From positions 36,833,001 through 36,897,000 of the forward strand of contig NC_072807.1 of assembly GCF_028583425.1 (NCBI RefSeq): DNA of 64,000 nt, read 5' to 3'. The notes under the pieces are model-generated. The model made no database searches and had not been told where the DNA came from. It saw only the letters and a program-made list of their open reading frames with translations. The DNA is from Eublepharis macularius (Eukaryota; Chordata; Lepidosauria; Squamata; Eublepharidae). Both the position numbers and the translations under genes were made by a program. This document shows, one piece after another, positions 34,310 through 44,800 of the stretch (the stretch's first letter is position 1; every line of letters starts with the position of its first letter).

Positions 34310-36140
34310 ATCATGATCAACTGACATTGTGATCCAACGTCCCTCCAGCCAGGAGGAAAGTGCTATGTTTTCCAAAACTGGAAGACTCTTGCAGGACAGA
34401 GTACCATCATAATGAATGATGGCCCTTCAGTGAAAGCACTGGATTTTCTCTAAAGAGCTGGAAAAGGCCTGCTAATCGCTGTTTCTATGCTCTCCATTCT
34501 AATAGCTGAAAATTGTTGTATTGATCTCCTGTTCTCCTGCTGAGGCTAAAATGTGATTTGCTAGTGTTCGTTAGCTCGGATTTTCTGCCATGCTCAACCA
34601 ACATGAGGGCTGTTTAGTGGATCCTAGGTAAAAGAAGTGTTCATTTTGGATGCAATGGGAGAAGCAGGCAAGGTCAATAACCAAACCGAATTCCAATTGC
34701 CACCATTACTCTGAAGGAAGAAAGTGCTGAAATTCTCAGAACTGAGTGCAGCCAATAAAGAAAGGCTACAAGGGTATTCTTGCTTCAATTCAGAGGGAGT
34801 AGCCAAAGGCCCGTAAAATTGGAAGGAAGGAAGGAAGGAAGGAAGGAAGCCTGTATGTTTCAAAAACAACCAGATCCCTCTCCATTCAACAACCAGGAAA
34901 TGACTGCAGAATGGGACAAATGCTTTCTACAGAAAGGTTCTTCAGAACCCTGGACAGATCACAAGAAGCAGAGAAGATATTTGAATGTGGACCTCCTAGA
35001 TTTTCTAGTCTGACACTTTAACCAGTACACCACAATGGCTTAACACCACAATTGCTGGTAACCTTGTCCTGTAATCCTCCTACTCAACTCTTGTGTCAAA
35101 CTATGAAATGGTGTCTCTCTCATTCTCAGAGTAATAAGACCCATCCTAAAGAGATACAAACCCACAATCCACTGCAGGGCAGGAGGCATTAGCCCCAGTT
35201 CTTGGACCTAGTGTGATTTTATGTGGAACACGCTTCCTTGATTTTTTTTTAAATGTCCATTGAATTACCTAATGATTTCTCTGAATGCGCACAACGAGAA
35301 AGACGACGCAATGTTTCAGCTAATTACATTTGGTAAGCAAAAGATTCTTATTAGAGTACATAAATCAAGACATTTCTCTGTTCATCACGGCGGAACACGA
35401 CTTCCAAGTACATCAGCTGGGCAACACACATACAAACATTAGAATCTCAGACAGCAAACACAATTGGATTTGATAGAACAAGCCCGGCCAAAGCACATTT
35501 GCCTATAACTCTCAAAATAAAATCAACATTACGTTTGCCCTTCAGAAATCTAATTTCGAACTGCCAGAGAAGCTGGAAGCTTTTAAAGTGGCATTGCCAG
35601 GGAATAGACCCCCCCCCCCACCTCTTTTTTACAGTAGTGCATTAACCGTTCAGAGATTCTGAACAAATACAACACAGTGACCAAACATACAAAGCACTTT
35701 CCTTTCACCATTTTCCGATCACCAGAAACTTTCCAATTTTAATCTGTCTTTGAGTCTGAACTGAGTAGCCCATCTGGCACTGCTCTAGCGCTACTCATAT
35801 GCTCAGCCTGCTCCAGGTGACCAACCAACATTCACCGTAGCGGCTGATGAGAAGTTAAAGCCAACTGCTTCCTAGCTTTGTATGTATGTGCTTGCTGTGC
35901 ATCATGGGAAAGACATGACCACAGAGATTAAAGATTCTAGTGCAGAAAAAAAATCTGAACTAGAGCATCTTAAATTTTGCATCAAGTTTCTAGGCTGAAT
36001 GAGTGCAAAGTAAAGTTTGGACTTATACAGACAATGCCTAGTGCAAAACTCTGAAGTTAGAGGAGAGAAAACAAATCCTCAAGTAGTTAAGGTCAACTCC
36101 TGCACAGTCCCAGAGTCTTATGGCTACTCTTCCTTGTACC
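34310..36140. other. intergenic, mostly unique sequence
   Basis: (GGAA)7 lies at 34821-34849. The block 35240-35560 is repeat-free and A+T-rich, with several TAAT cores (ACCTAATGATTT, AGCTAATTACA, TCTAATTTCGA), and is a weaker regulatory candidate. Confidence 0.4.
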
Positions 36141-36144
36141 TTGG

Positions 36145-36390
36145 CTTAGAGACCCAGTTTGGTGTAGTGGTTAAGAGCGCGGGACTCTAACCTGGAGAAC
36201 TGGGTTTGATTCCCCACTCCTCCACTTGAAGCCAGCTGGGTGATCATGGGTCAGTCACAGCTTTCTCAGAGCTCTCTCAGCCCCACCCACCTCACAGGGT
36301 GTTTGTTGTTGTGGGGATAATAATAACATACTTTGTAAACTGCTCTGAGTGGGTGTTAAGTCATCCTGAAGGGCAGTATATAAATCAAAT
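36145..36390 (+). repeat. tRNA-derived SINE, well preserved
   Basis: CAGTTTGGTGTAGTGGTTAA (A box) and GGGTTTGATTCCCCACTCC (B box) start a tRNA-related head. Then come GAAGCCAGCTGGGTGA, CAGCCCCACCCACCTCACAG and CAGTATATAAATCAAATGG. It runs into the trinucleotide array at its 3' end. Confidence 0.9.
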
Positions 36391-36476
36391 GGTGGTGGAG
36401 GTGGTAGCAGTAGTGGTGGCAGCGGTGGCGGTGGCAGCAGCAGCAGCAGCCGCCGCCGTTGCCGCCGCCGCCGCCC
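36391..36476 (+). repeat. GGT/GCA/GCC trinucleotide array at SINE tail
   Basis: About 86 bases of GGT, GCA and GCC-type triplets follow the SINE 3' end without a break, suggesting expansion of its tail. The alanine-rich frame through it (36299-36493) is an artefact. Confidence 0.9.
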
Positions 36477-37589
36477 ACTTATCCCAAACTTGAATACCTA
36501 TTGTTCAGTGTTACCAAGAACTCTTAATTCTTTGGAAGCCCAGATCTTGAAGACAGGTATATCAAGTGATGCAATATCTGCAGCCTGAAATTAGAGGGCT
36601 CTCCTGAGTAGCAACGAATGTCCCTTGGATACTAAATGGTTAGTTGCAGCTAACATCCATCTCCCTGTTTCAGTGTCAGTACATATCTCCATGTACCTCT
36701 TTGGCATGTATCAACACAGCCCCCCAAATTTGGGGGGGGCTCCATTGAAATGGTTAGATGCATGCTTCCCCACCTAAGACCATTTTGTCATTTCCCATGA
36801 GGGCTTGTGCTTGAACAGAAGCATAAGAACGAGACCCAAACAGTTGTCTTAAAAGGCCCCCTGTTCTGTCAGTCTAAGAGCTTGCATTCGTAGAATCCAA
36901 AATGCTGTAGTCTCTCTGGGGTGACCTTATTCCTGTTATATGTTTACAAAACAAAACAGCAATTCCATAATTTAACACAAAATTATATGCAATAATTAGA
37001 CAAACGAACAGAGGAGAAATTTTCAACCTGAAGTAGACAAATTGCTGTTTTTGCATTATGGGGGAGGAAACTCTTGGGATAATTTGAATGTAATATTTTC
37101 CCAAGCAGGTGTGACATGTTTTCATTCAAATTAGCAATTCAAATTGCATCAGTAACATATTGGAAAGGGGAGACGCATGTAATAGAGTTCATTAAAACAT
37201 CTCCAAAGTCCGCAGAAAACATCTGCAGAATCTGATGTATCCTTGAATTATCCGTATTGGCTAGATTGCTTTGCCAGTTTTTCATGCCTGCACAGTCAGC
37301 AGCGTCCATCTCAGAAGCGTTCACAAGAAATGATAGCTGGGTTCTTGGGCAGACACTGAAAGCACACACAGACATTAGTAGCAAGTCTCAATTAAAAAAT
37401 CTTAAACTGTTCCCACCCCTTTTCACAATGTTACTTTTGAAATGGAAGTGTTGGCAGATGAGTGGTGGAGAGGGCAGCTACTGTGAAAAAGCACTGTGAT
37501 GATACAAAAAAAATGGAGTAACCTCGGACATGCACACGTCCACATTCATCGGACAACTCTGAACATGTCACCAAACAATCAGCTCTCTG
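36477..37589. other. intergenic, mostly unique sequence
   Basis: 36890-37440 is repeat-free and moderately A+T-rich. No exon was recognised. Confidence 0.4.
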
Positions 37590-37597
37590 CTTGTAAC

Positions 37598-38304
37598 TAG
37601 AGATGGGCACGAATATGATGTTCATTGTTCATTGCCATCCACGAACAGGGACTCACGAACAACCACAAACATGGCCCTGTTCATGAACATGTTCGTGGTT
37701 GGCTGTTCGTGGGGGCCAGTAGGCTCTCCTCCAGCCATCATCCAAGTCAAGATCCCTACTGCACCACTCCCAGAAACTTGACCTGAGCAGGCAGCAGGAA
37801 AGGTACAAATAATAAATAATAGCTTGGCCTCAGAGCCTGGCAGCAGCCCTGGAACCTGAGGGTGGGTAGATCCCTATCCCACCACACACAAAGAAAATTC
37901 AAGCTCCAATACACTCTCTCTATCAAAATGACAACAGCAGCTGTCTTTCCCTCTCCAAAGCCAGAGCTGGGAGCCCCCCTCCCCCCGGGTCTTTGTTCCC
38001 CTGTAACAAATTTGGAGCTCCACACTTGAAAGGAAGACCTGCCTATTAAGCTAAATTGGGCTTAGATTGGGGTTTCCAGGGCAACAGCAGGAGTTCAGAC
38101 AGAGTTCAGACAATCCCTGCCTAAGTTGCCAAGGGAGTTGATTGCAGGTGCCAGACTGTCTGGCTTGACAAACAGCAACAAACGAGGCTTGCAATAACCA
38201 CCTGTTCGTTTAGAATGGGGTCTCACGAACAACTTGTCCGCGAACAGCAGATTGGGTTGTTCGTGGCTTTTTTTTGTTCGTATTGCTGTTCGTGCCCATC
38301 TCTA
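37598..38304. mobile_element. complete 707-bp hAT MITE with target duplication
   Basis: It has termini TAGAGATGGGCACGAA and TTCGTGCCCATCTCTA with exact 8-bp duplications CTTGTAAC at 37590-37597 and 38305-38312. It differs from the 404-bp form in its interior, which has about 300 bases of unrelated filler. There is no transposase frame. Confidence 0.95.
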
Positions 38305-38312
38305 CTTGTAAC

Positions 38313-40085
38313 CAGCGAGCAGGATGTGGGCTGAACTGGTATGTGCTTGAGCATGCCTAATGGATGAGCATTCACACCTGTGAGTTTCCCTGTGTTGCAT
38401 TCCAAAATGGTGCCGTTTTAAGAATGTTACGCGGTTTGTATTTTCTGCTACAGCTTTCACAGACCTTGGTTCCAAGCATACACTGAGCATAAGGCAGAAG
38501 GAGCCACATGTGGCAGGATTTTGCTGTGAAAATTGTAGAGCAACTCTATCCATTAGTATGCCAAGAACCCCCTAGCCGCTCTTGCATCCAGCCTAAATCC
38601 CTAGCGACCTCATACCGAGCTAGCCTGCCAGTGGCAATCTGCAGTCATTACACCATCTCTTGCAAAAGCTAAGGGAAAAGTCAGTCCTGTGTCTAACGCA
38701 CAGAACTGAAGCAAGCTGCCTTTGATGCTGGAGGGGAAGCAGGAAGCACGAAACCGCTGAGTCAGGCCGTGCTCATGGTCTTCAAAAGCTACACCTAACT
38801 GTGGCATTAAAAATGCACGGCAAAGCTACATAGCCCTGCACAGGCAGGTGTTTTCTCCAGAATGCAATGATAAAAGAGAGCGGGAAACAAAGAATTTAAC
38901 ACACGGTCACGTACCCTCCCAATTAGCTCCAAGAGCAACGCTTTGTGCCAATTCTGCTTATTAATTGGTTCAAGGAAAACAGAAGAGTGTTACAGAATAA
39001 CCCCTGACGAGGTGAGGAGGGAGATGTCAGGGGGAAAGGGGTGATTTGGAAAGTCTTGTCACTGCTGCTTCGACTTGAAAATCCTGTTTTGCTTTTGTAA
39101 ACTAAAACCCTGAAACTCAAGGCTGGTGATGGAGGCCGCTTCCCTACGTTCACCTCAGAGTCTCCAAGATCACTGCTCATGTTACTTAACATAGGAGTCC
39201 CTCCTCTTGGAGAACGCTCCATATGGAAAGGCTTCCAGATGGCTAGACAGGTGCCGTATTGCCAAATGGGCTCCCATTTAACTGCCCAGGGCAGGGAATT
39301 ACCCTATCTCCCAAACCTGAGGGACTGAGGAACGGAGGGAAAAATGGCCTCCACATAGTAACAATCCAGGAATTTCCCCTAGTGTCTGTGGTAAAAACCA
39401 TAGACACTGTGGTAGCAGCTACACTTACAAAATCATCCTGGGAATCTACCCTTAGCCAGCAAATTCACATAACTAGACCCTAAAAAAATTATGATGGGAA
39501 CATTTCCATCTGTGTATGTGGCATCTGTTCCTGGCAAGTTCCCTTGTTAATTTCTTCATACTCAATGCTCAGAGAAGGGATATGTCGGGTTGCAAAGAGA
39601 GTGTGCGGCAACTACTCCTCCCCGCCCGCCTCCCCTACCTTCCTTTCCTCCTGACAAGCTGTTATGCTGCTAATCTCCAGGGTTATTTGCTTTTTAAATA
39701 AGTCATGAGGAAGTGGGATCATTTTGTCATAGCAGCCACACAGAGATCGCCGTGCTAATTCTTGAGCAACAGCTGTCTGTCTGGTCCCAACACATCGCTC
39801 ACTTTGATCCTTCTGCTGGAGGCGGCCTTTGCAGACAGCTTGGGTGGCAAAGCCAGCTGCAGGGTGCTTAATTTCACCCTTGGCACTAGCCACAAGTAGG
39901 GCTGAAAGGGAGAGGCGCTTTTTAAATGGTTCGAGTTAGGATTAGAGATGTTCATTGGGATGGGAATTTCTTCTCAAACGTATTTGAACATTTGGTGCGG
40001 GGGGAAGGGAGTTGCACTGCCTGCTTTTCCTGTTTCTTCATCACTATTTCTTCTCTTGGCTGCAGACTCCTCCTCATTCCTTGAT
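38313..40085. other. intergenic, mostly unique sequence
   Basis: A MITE-like relic at about 39250-39430 contains CCCTAGTGTCTGTGG and ACCATAGACACTGTGG in inverted order. No exon was recognised. Confidence 0.4.
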
Positions 40086-40089
40086 TAGT

Positions 40090-40375
40090 TAGATCCTGTC
40101 CAATCATACAATCATAGGATTGGAAGGGACCTTCAGGGTCATCTAGTCCAACCCCTGGCAGAATGCAGGAAATTCACACTTACTTCCCCCACTCACACAC
40201 ACACCCAGTGACCCCTTCTCCATGCCCAGAAGATAGGAAAACACCTCCAGGATCCCTGGCCAAACTGGCCTGGGGAAAATTGTAACCTGACCCCAAAGTG
40301 GCAATCGGCATGACCCTGGGCATGTGAGAAAGGGCCACGAGAACTAAGCACTGATGTAACCCTTCCTGCCCTCCC
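40090..40375 (-). mobile_element. CR1-like LINE fragment, left piece
   Basis: ATAGGATTGGAAGGGACCTT and GGTCATCTAGTCCAACCCC are the reverse complement of a CR1 3' region; then come GATCCCTGGCCAAACTGG and GGGCATGTGAGAAAGGGCC. The copy resumes at 40745 after a MITE. Confidence 0.75.
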
Positions 40376-40379
40376 TCTA

Positions 40380-40744
40380 GGTCTGCCATTCCCCTGCCTG
40401 GGGCAGGGGAACCCCTGCTCTCACCTTCTCCCCCCCCGACCCCACCGATGTTGCCAGTGGGGGGTGAGTCCCCCAGGGCGCCCCCCAGCAGCACGGCATG
40501 CTTCCGGGCAGTGCAGCATGCTCCCGTGCTCTGCAACAGGCCTGTTTCAGGCTGAATCAGGCCCATGAGGGTAATCCAGCCCTTTGGAGAGCGCGAGAGC
40601 ACACGACGGGCCACCCTTCGACCTACATGATGACATCATGTCATCAGTGATGTTATCATGTGCACTGTGCACATGCATGACAAGAGATGCTGAAGACCAT
40701 GGAGGGTGAGTCCCAGGTTTCCAGTCCCCCTGGCAACCCTACCT
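40380..40744. mobile_element. MITE inserted into CR1
   Basis: It starts AGGTCTGCCATTCCCCTGCC and ends CCCCCTGGCAACCCT, the terminus pattern of the TAGGGTTGCC group, with an internal GATGACATCATGTCATC palindrome. The flanks CTCCCTCT and CTCCCCTCT look like a drifted target duplication. Confidence 0.75.
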
Positions 40745-40905
40745 CCCCTCTCACGATCTGCCCAGGTTCACAGAATCAGCATGGCTGTCAGATGGCCATC
40801 TAGCCTCTGCTTAAAAACCTCCAAAGAGGGAAATCCCACCACCTCCCAATGAGGCCTGCTGCACTGAGGGATTGGGAAGTTCTTCCTAATCAGGGATCAC
40901 CCAGC
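40745..40905 (-). mobile_element. CR1-like LINE fragment, right piece
   Basis: CATCTAGCCTCTGCTTAAAA, CCTCCAAAGAGGGAAATCCC and GGGAAGTTCTTCCTAATCAG are conserved words of reversed CR1. It continues the left piece in frame with the family order. Confidence 0.75.
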
Positions 40906-41699
40906 GAGTGAGAAGACATTACAGCAATGGCAATGCAATCAGAACTGGATGGTGCCCTTACGGGAAAGTAAAGGTAATTTAAATCAATAAGCCAACATTT
41001 TTTTTTGCCCCTAAAAATCACTGAAAGGGAAGTTTGGGGCGGAGCTAAAAAGGCATGCAAACCTCCCCCACCCCCATCTGAAGAAATGGACTTTTGCCCC
41101 GCACAAAATGCGCATATGTTTAAGATGCTAAAAGACACCCTGTGATTTGGCTGCAGCAGAATGACCCCTGGAACGAGACAACGTTGGGATTCCGAGCCAC
41201 ATCTTTGTCTTGCAATGATAACGCAGGCAGGACAGAGAAAACATTTGCAGGAGAGAATTAAGAAGAAGGATTTAACCCTCCCACAGTCCAGGGACTCTCC
41301 CCTGTAAATATCCCCAGAGTCCACTTTACTTTCCCCCCCGAGTTGAGCGGCAAGAATGAGAATAAAGACAGACAGAAGGAACAGTATCCGGTGGCAGCCA
41401 TAGGACAGCCCACGTGGCACAACAGACAGAATGTCAGAGAAAGACTGGGTCCAATCTCCACACACCCAAGAAGCTTACTGGATGACTTTGGCCCAATCAC
41501 TCTTTTTTCAATCCAACCCACCTCACTGTTTTCGTTGTATGAGGGCAGAATTGGGAACAGCGTTGTCCTGAATTCTTCATGGAGGGAAGGTGAGTTTTAA
41601 AATCAAATAAATAAATAGACAGGAGGGATCAGCAAACATGAGAAAGTTTGAGCTACTCTCTTTCCACCCCTTCCCTGGAAATATGAGTTTGGGACACGT
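40906..41699. other. intergenic sequence with SINE relic
   Basis: About 41415-41620 contains a decayed tRNA-SINE (GGATGACTTTGGCCCAATCA, CAACCCACCTCACTG, TTTTAAAATCAAATAAATAA). A 191-codon minus-strand frame at 40890-41465 overlaps repeat sequence and has no domain; it is not annotated. Confidence 0.45.
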
Positions 41700-41707
41700 T
41701 TGCTACA

Positions 41708-41944
41708 TCAAGATGGGTAGCCGCACTAGTCTGTTTGTAGCAGTGGAAAACAGCAAGAGACCAGTAACACCTATAAGATTAATGAAATTAGTAGGAGGGT
41801 ATGAGCTTTTGTGAGTCACAGCTCACTTCTTTAGATACACAGAAACACAGCTCGCTTCTTCTTTATCTGAAGAAGTGAGCTGTGACTCACGAAAGTTCAT
41901 ACCCTACCACAAATTTTGTTAGTCTTATAGGCACAACTGGATGC
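41708..41944 (+). mobile_element. snap-back retroposon with 8-bp duplication
   Basis: It is flanked by TTGCTACA at 41700-41707 and 41945-41952. Head TCAAGATGGGTAGCCGCACT; left arm to about 41845; right arm GAAGTGAGCTGTGACTCACG through TTTTGTTAGTCTTATAGGCA. The hairpin is interrupted by a short repeat of CACAGCTC..CTTCTT. Confidence 0.88.
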
Positions 41945-41952
41945 TTGCTACA

Positions 41953-42880
41953 GTCACATTTTGTTCTGCTTTAATTTGATGGCATTTTTGGAAATGAATG
42001 AAGTTGTTTTTCGTAGTCATTGCTAAACTCTTCTCCAGTTGTGTGTGGGGGGGGGGGTCACTTTGGAGTTCATCTGCTGATCTTAACAATTACTTTGTCA
42101 TCCCTCTTAGAAGCAGTTTGTGGCAGCAAAGCATTCCAGGGGGATGGAAAGAGTCGCATTTTTGACGACATACAACAGTGACACCCCATGGCAGAAAAGG
42201 AAAAAAAAATGAAGTTAGTTGATGGAAATGCAGAACTACCTTTTTGGTAGATGAGAAAATTCAAAAACAAGGACTTTTTCCTTCCCACAAGCTACTTTTA
42301 TGTATCAAGCTGCAGTTTTGTAAAGAAATGGTGTTTGTTCATCATTGATTTGTTCAGAAGCAGAAAGGGCAAGAAGCAAGGAAACTGTAAAAACAGTTGA
42401 AGACATTTCCCTCCCATTCGTAAATTTCTTCTGTAGCTCTCAGCAACATCAGTACAGCTTCATTTAAAAGGATCTCAGGCCTGTTTTGCACCAAAGACAA
42501 CTTCTAAAGTTGCTCTTTCTTAACTTTAGAGTTGCCCTGGAATTTCGCCTACAGAAAAATGATCTAGGACTTTCCTGCTCAGAAGGAACATTTGAAGAAG
42601 TCTGACAGAAGTCAGATATGCTTGCAGAAGGCACTAGTCAGGACCAAGAAATGGTGCCAGATAGAAATGGCTTCCTTCTCTTTGGGGATGCCTTGAGAGC
42701 AGTTCCCATAAGACACAACAATAAGAGGAAGAGGAAGGAGCTTCCACAAAGGGGACATTTGTCAGTGTTCGTTTCCTGCTAGCCTTGCATTCCACCATGG
42801 ATAAGCTTAGCAAAATTTTGCAGGAGTCTTCTGTATCTCATTACCTAGGACTGATGACTGTGATATAAATGATCTCTACA
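41953..42880. other. intergenic sequence
   Basis: A ten-base-plus G-run lies near 42048. No recognised element otherwise. Confidence 0.4.
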
Positions 42881-43288
42881 AGTCTCTCTACACGAGACAC
42901 CTGGGCACGTGTTCATCAAGTGCTGGGAGCCGCAATGTTAGTCAGGAAGATTAGTTTTAAAAGACAGAGCTGGTGGAGATCGCTCCGGAGGGGGTGAATT
43001 CTGTCACAGCCCTCTGCTGCCTCTGGCGTGCCAGACTGTCTCCCCTTCTGGAGCCTTTGCCCTGCCACCCTCGCTGCTTAAAACTTTGAATTAACTGAAC
43101 CTTGGCAGAGCAAAGGCTCTGTAAGGGGAGACAGTCTGGCACGGCAGAGGAGGTGGAGGGCTGTGAGAGAATATGTTCCCTCCGGAGCAACCTCCGCCGG
43201 CTCTGTCATTTAAAACTATGCTTCCCAGGTAACACTGAATCTCTCAACACGTGAAGAACACATGTCAGAAGTCTTGTGTAGAAAGACT
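42881..43288. mobile_element. 408-bp MITE, CTACACGAGAC terminus
   Basis: Termini AGTCTCTCTACACGAGAC and GTCTTGTGTAGAAAGACT. Nested inverted words follow inside: GCCAGACTGTCTCCCC at 43028 against GGGGAGACAGTCTGGC at 43126, and GAGCTGG..CTCCGG against CCGGAG..CCGGCTC. It is similar in plan to the element at 44344-44710. Confidence 0.8.
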
Positions 43289-44150
43289 GTACCTCTCACC
43301 TCTATTGGGAGCATTCTGTTGAGAGTCCAGGATCGTTTATTCTCCATAGAGCCCTCAAATTTTACAAGTCCTGACTCCTGACAATAGGCTTGGTAACGAA
43401 TTTCATCCAAAATGAAATTTCGAGGGTTCCTACCTCAGGAGAGCAAATGTGGTGAATGTCAAAGCGAAAAGACTAGCAAGTTCAGGGGCGGATTGGCCAT
43501 TATGGCCACTGGGATGTCTGATGGGATGATGGCCTGCCCCCCCCCCTGGGCCAAACCAGTCTAGTGGCAAGAAGGGCGGTGCATGACCCAGGGAAAGTGG
43601 GAAGGTAGCACCCAACATAGAGAAGAAGGCTAGGCCCCACATAGGCAGGCAGGCAGGTTCTCTGTCCCTCCCTCCATGTGGGGGGCAGAGCTGGTTGGGG
43701 GCAGGGCCCTTTTCCAAAATCATTTTTTCCTCCCAATCCATCCTAAGCAAGACCAGTACCACCCACCAGTACAACACAGGAAACGGGAAAAGGCTCATGG
43801 TTATTTTCAACAGGACTAAGGAAACTTTCATAGGCAGAAATGAGGAGCAGAACTTTTCCTGCAGCGGTAGAAGAGGAGGCATTTAGAACACGGCATTAGG
43901 TCAGAAACTTTAACAGAGGGCCATTCGTTCTCGGTGGTGAGCAGGGTAGCCAAACACAGGCTCTTGCCTTAATTTTCTTGGGAACACAAATCATGGGGAA
44001 AGACAATCTAGAACTAATGAGCCGGACTGTTTCATTAATCAGGCCGGACAGCTGACAATTCCAGAGCGGGTACATGGTCATTTATAAAAGCAGAGGAAGG
44101 GAAAGGGTGAGAGAAACTCCGCAACAGAACTGAACAACATTCGATGGGCG
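43289..44150. other. intergenic sequence
   Basis: A C-run lies at 43537-43546. The 150-codon minus-strand frame at 43430-43882 has no domain and is not supported. Confidence 0.4.
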
Positions 44151-44154
44151 AAGG

Positions 44155-44343
44155 TTAGAATGGTGTTGTGGGAGTGCTGGACTTTAAGCGGGGAGAGAGA
44201 AATTCCAATCTCTCCTCAGCCTTGAAGTTAAATCCACTACACCCTGCTATCTTTTAAAGTAGGGGTGTGTGGCAGTCCCACTGAGAAGTCTTATTAGTCT
44301 TTTTGCTTTGTTCACACAGTCATGGTCTCTCAGAACTAAACTA
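44155..44343 (+). repeat. tRNA-derived SINE, left piece (diverged)
   Basis: TGGTGTTGTGGGAGTGCTGG, AATTCCAATCTCTCCTCAGC and CACAGTCATGGTCTCTCAG follow the SINE order seen at 17535-17760 up to the point where that copy reads CACTCTCAGCC. Confidence 0.65.
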
Positions 44344-44710
44344 CAAGAGACGAATTACATGAGGATGCTCATGTGAAGGGAGTCGCAATGTTAGCCGGGA
44401 AGCTGAGTTTTAAAAAAGATCGGCTCTGTCAATTTCCCCTCTCTACAGAGCCATAAAGATGCTCCTCAGAAGGTTTGTTTATTTCCTCTTCTCCTCCTAG
44501 AAGGGGAGGTGAAACTGACAGAGATGTCAGGAGGTGAAGAGGAAATAAACCCTCTGAGCAGTGAACCCTCTGAGTAGTGAGCTTTGCTGGCTCTGTAGAG
44601 AGGGGAAATTGACAAAGCCTTCTGATCTCTTTTAAAATTCAGCTTCCCAGCTAACATTGCGACTCCCTTTGCATGCACTTCCTCGTGTAATTTGTTTCTT
44701 GTAGCTTAGC
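44344..44710. mobile_element. MITE inserted in a tRNA-SINE
   Basis: Ends AACTAAACTACAAGAGAC and TTGTAGCTTAG are inverted. Inside, GGCTCTGTCAATTTCCCCTC is mirrored by GAGGGGAAATTGACA, and AGGTTTGTTTATTTCCTCTT by AAGAGGAAATAAACCCT. TCTCTCAG at 44336-44343 and GCTCTCAG at 44709-44716 are a probable 8-bp duplication with one change; the right one overlaps the element end, so the exact edge is uncertain by a few bases. Confidence 0.85.
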
Positions 44711-44800
44711 TCTCAGCCTAACCTACCTTACAGGGTTGTAGTGAGGATAAAAGGGAAGAACCACCAAAGCTATTCTGAGCTCCTTGGAGGGGGAAGGGAG
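44711..44800 (+). repeat. tRNA-derived SINE, right piece
   Basis: TCTCAGCCTAACCTACCTTA and GGGTTGTAGTGAGGATAAAA resume the SINE interrupted at 44343. Confidence 0.75.

Noticed and set aside
33859..34332. 157-codon frame on the plus strand, with a partner at 59196-59534
   Set aside because: The similarity between the two proteins comes from two copies of a hAT-like MITE; several overlapping frames are open because the repeat is made of short units.
36145..36220. Possible functional tRNA gene
   Set aside because: A and B boxes are present, but the sequence runs on into a SINE body and I could not fold a proper cloverleaf acceptor stem.
36299..36493. Alanine-rich 64-residue frame
   Set aside because: It is the translation of a trinucleotide array after a SINE.
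40890..41465. 191-codon open frame on the minus strand, the longest in the window
   Set aside because: It overlaps a CR1 fragment and a tRNA-SINE relic, contains a poly-glycine stretch from a C-run, and shows no domain, splice or promoter context.
43430..43882. 150-codon minus-strand frame
   Set aside because: Proline- and leucine-rich translation of a C-rich region with an overlapping frame; no domain.
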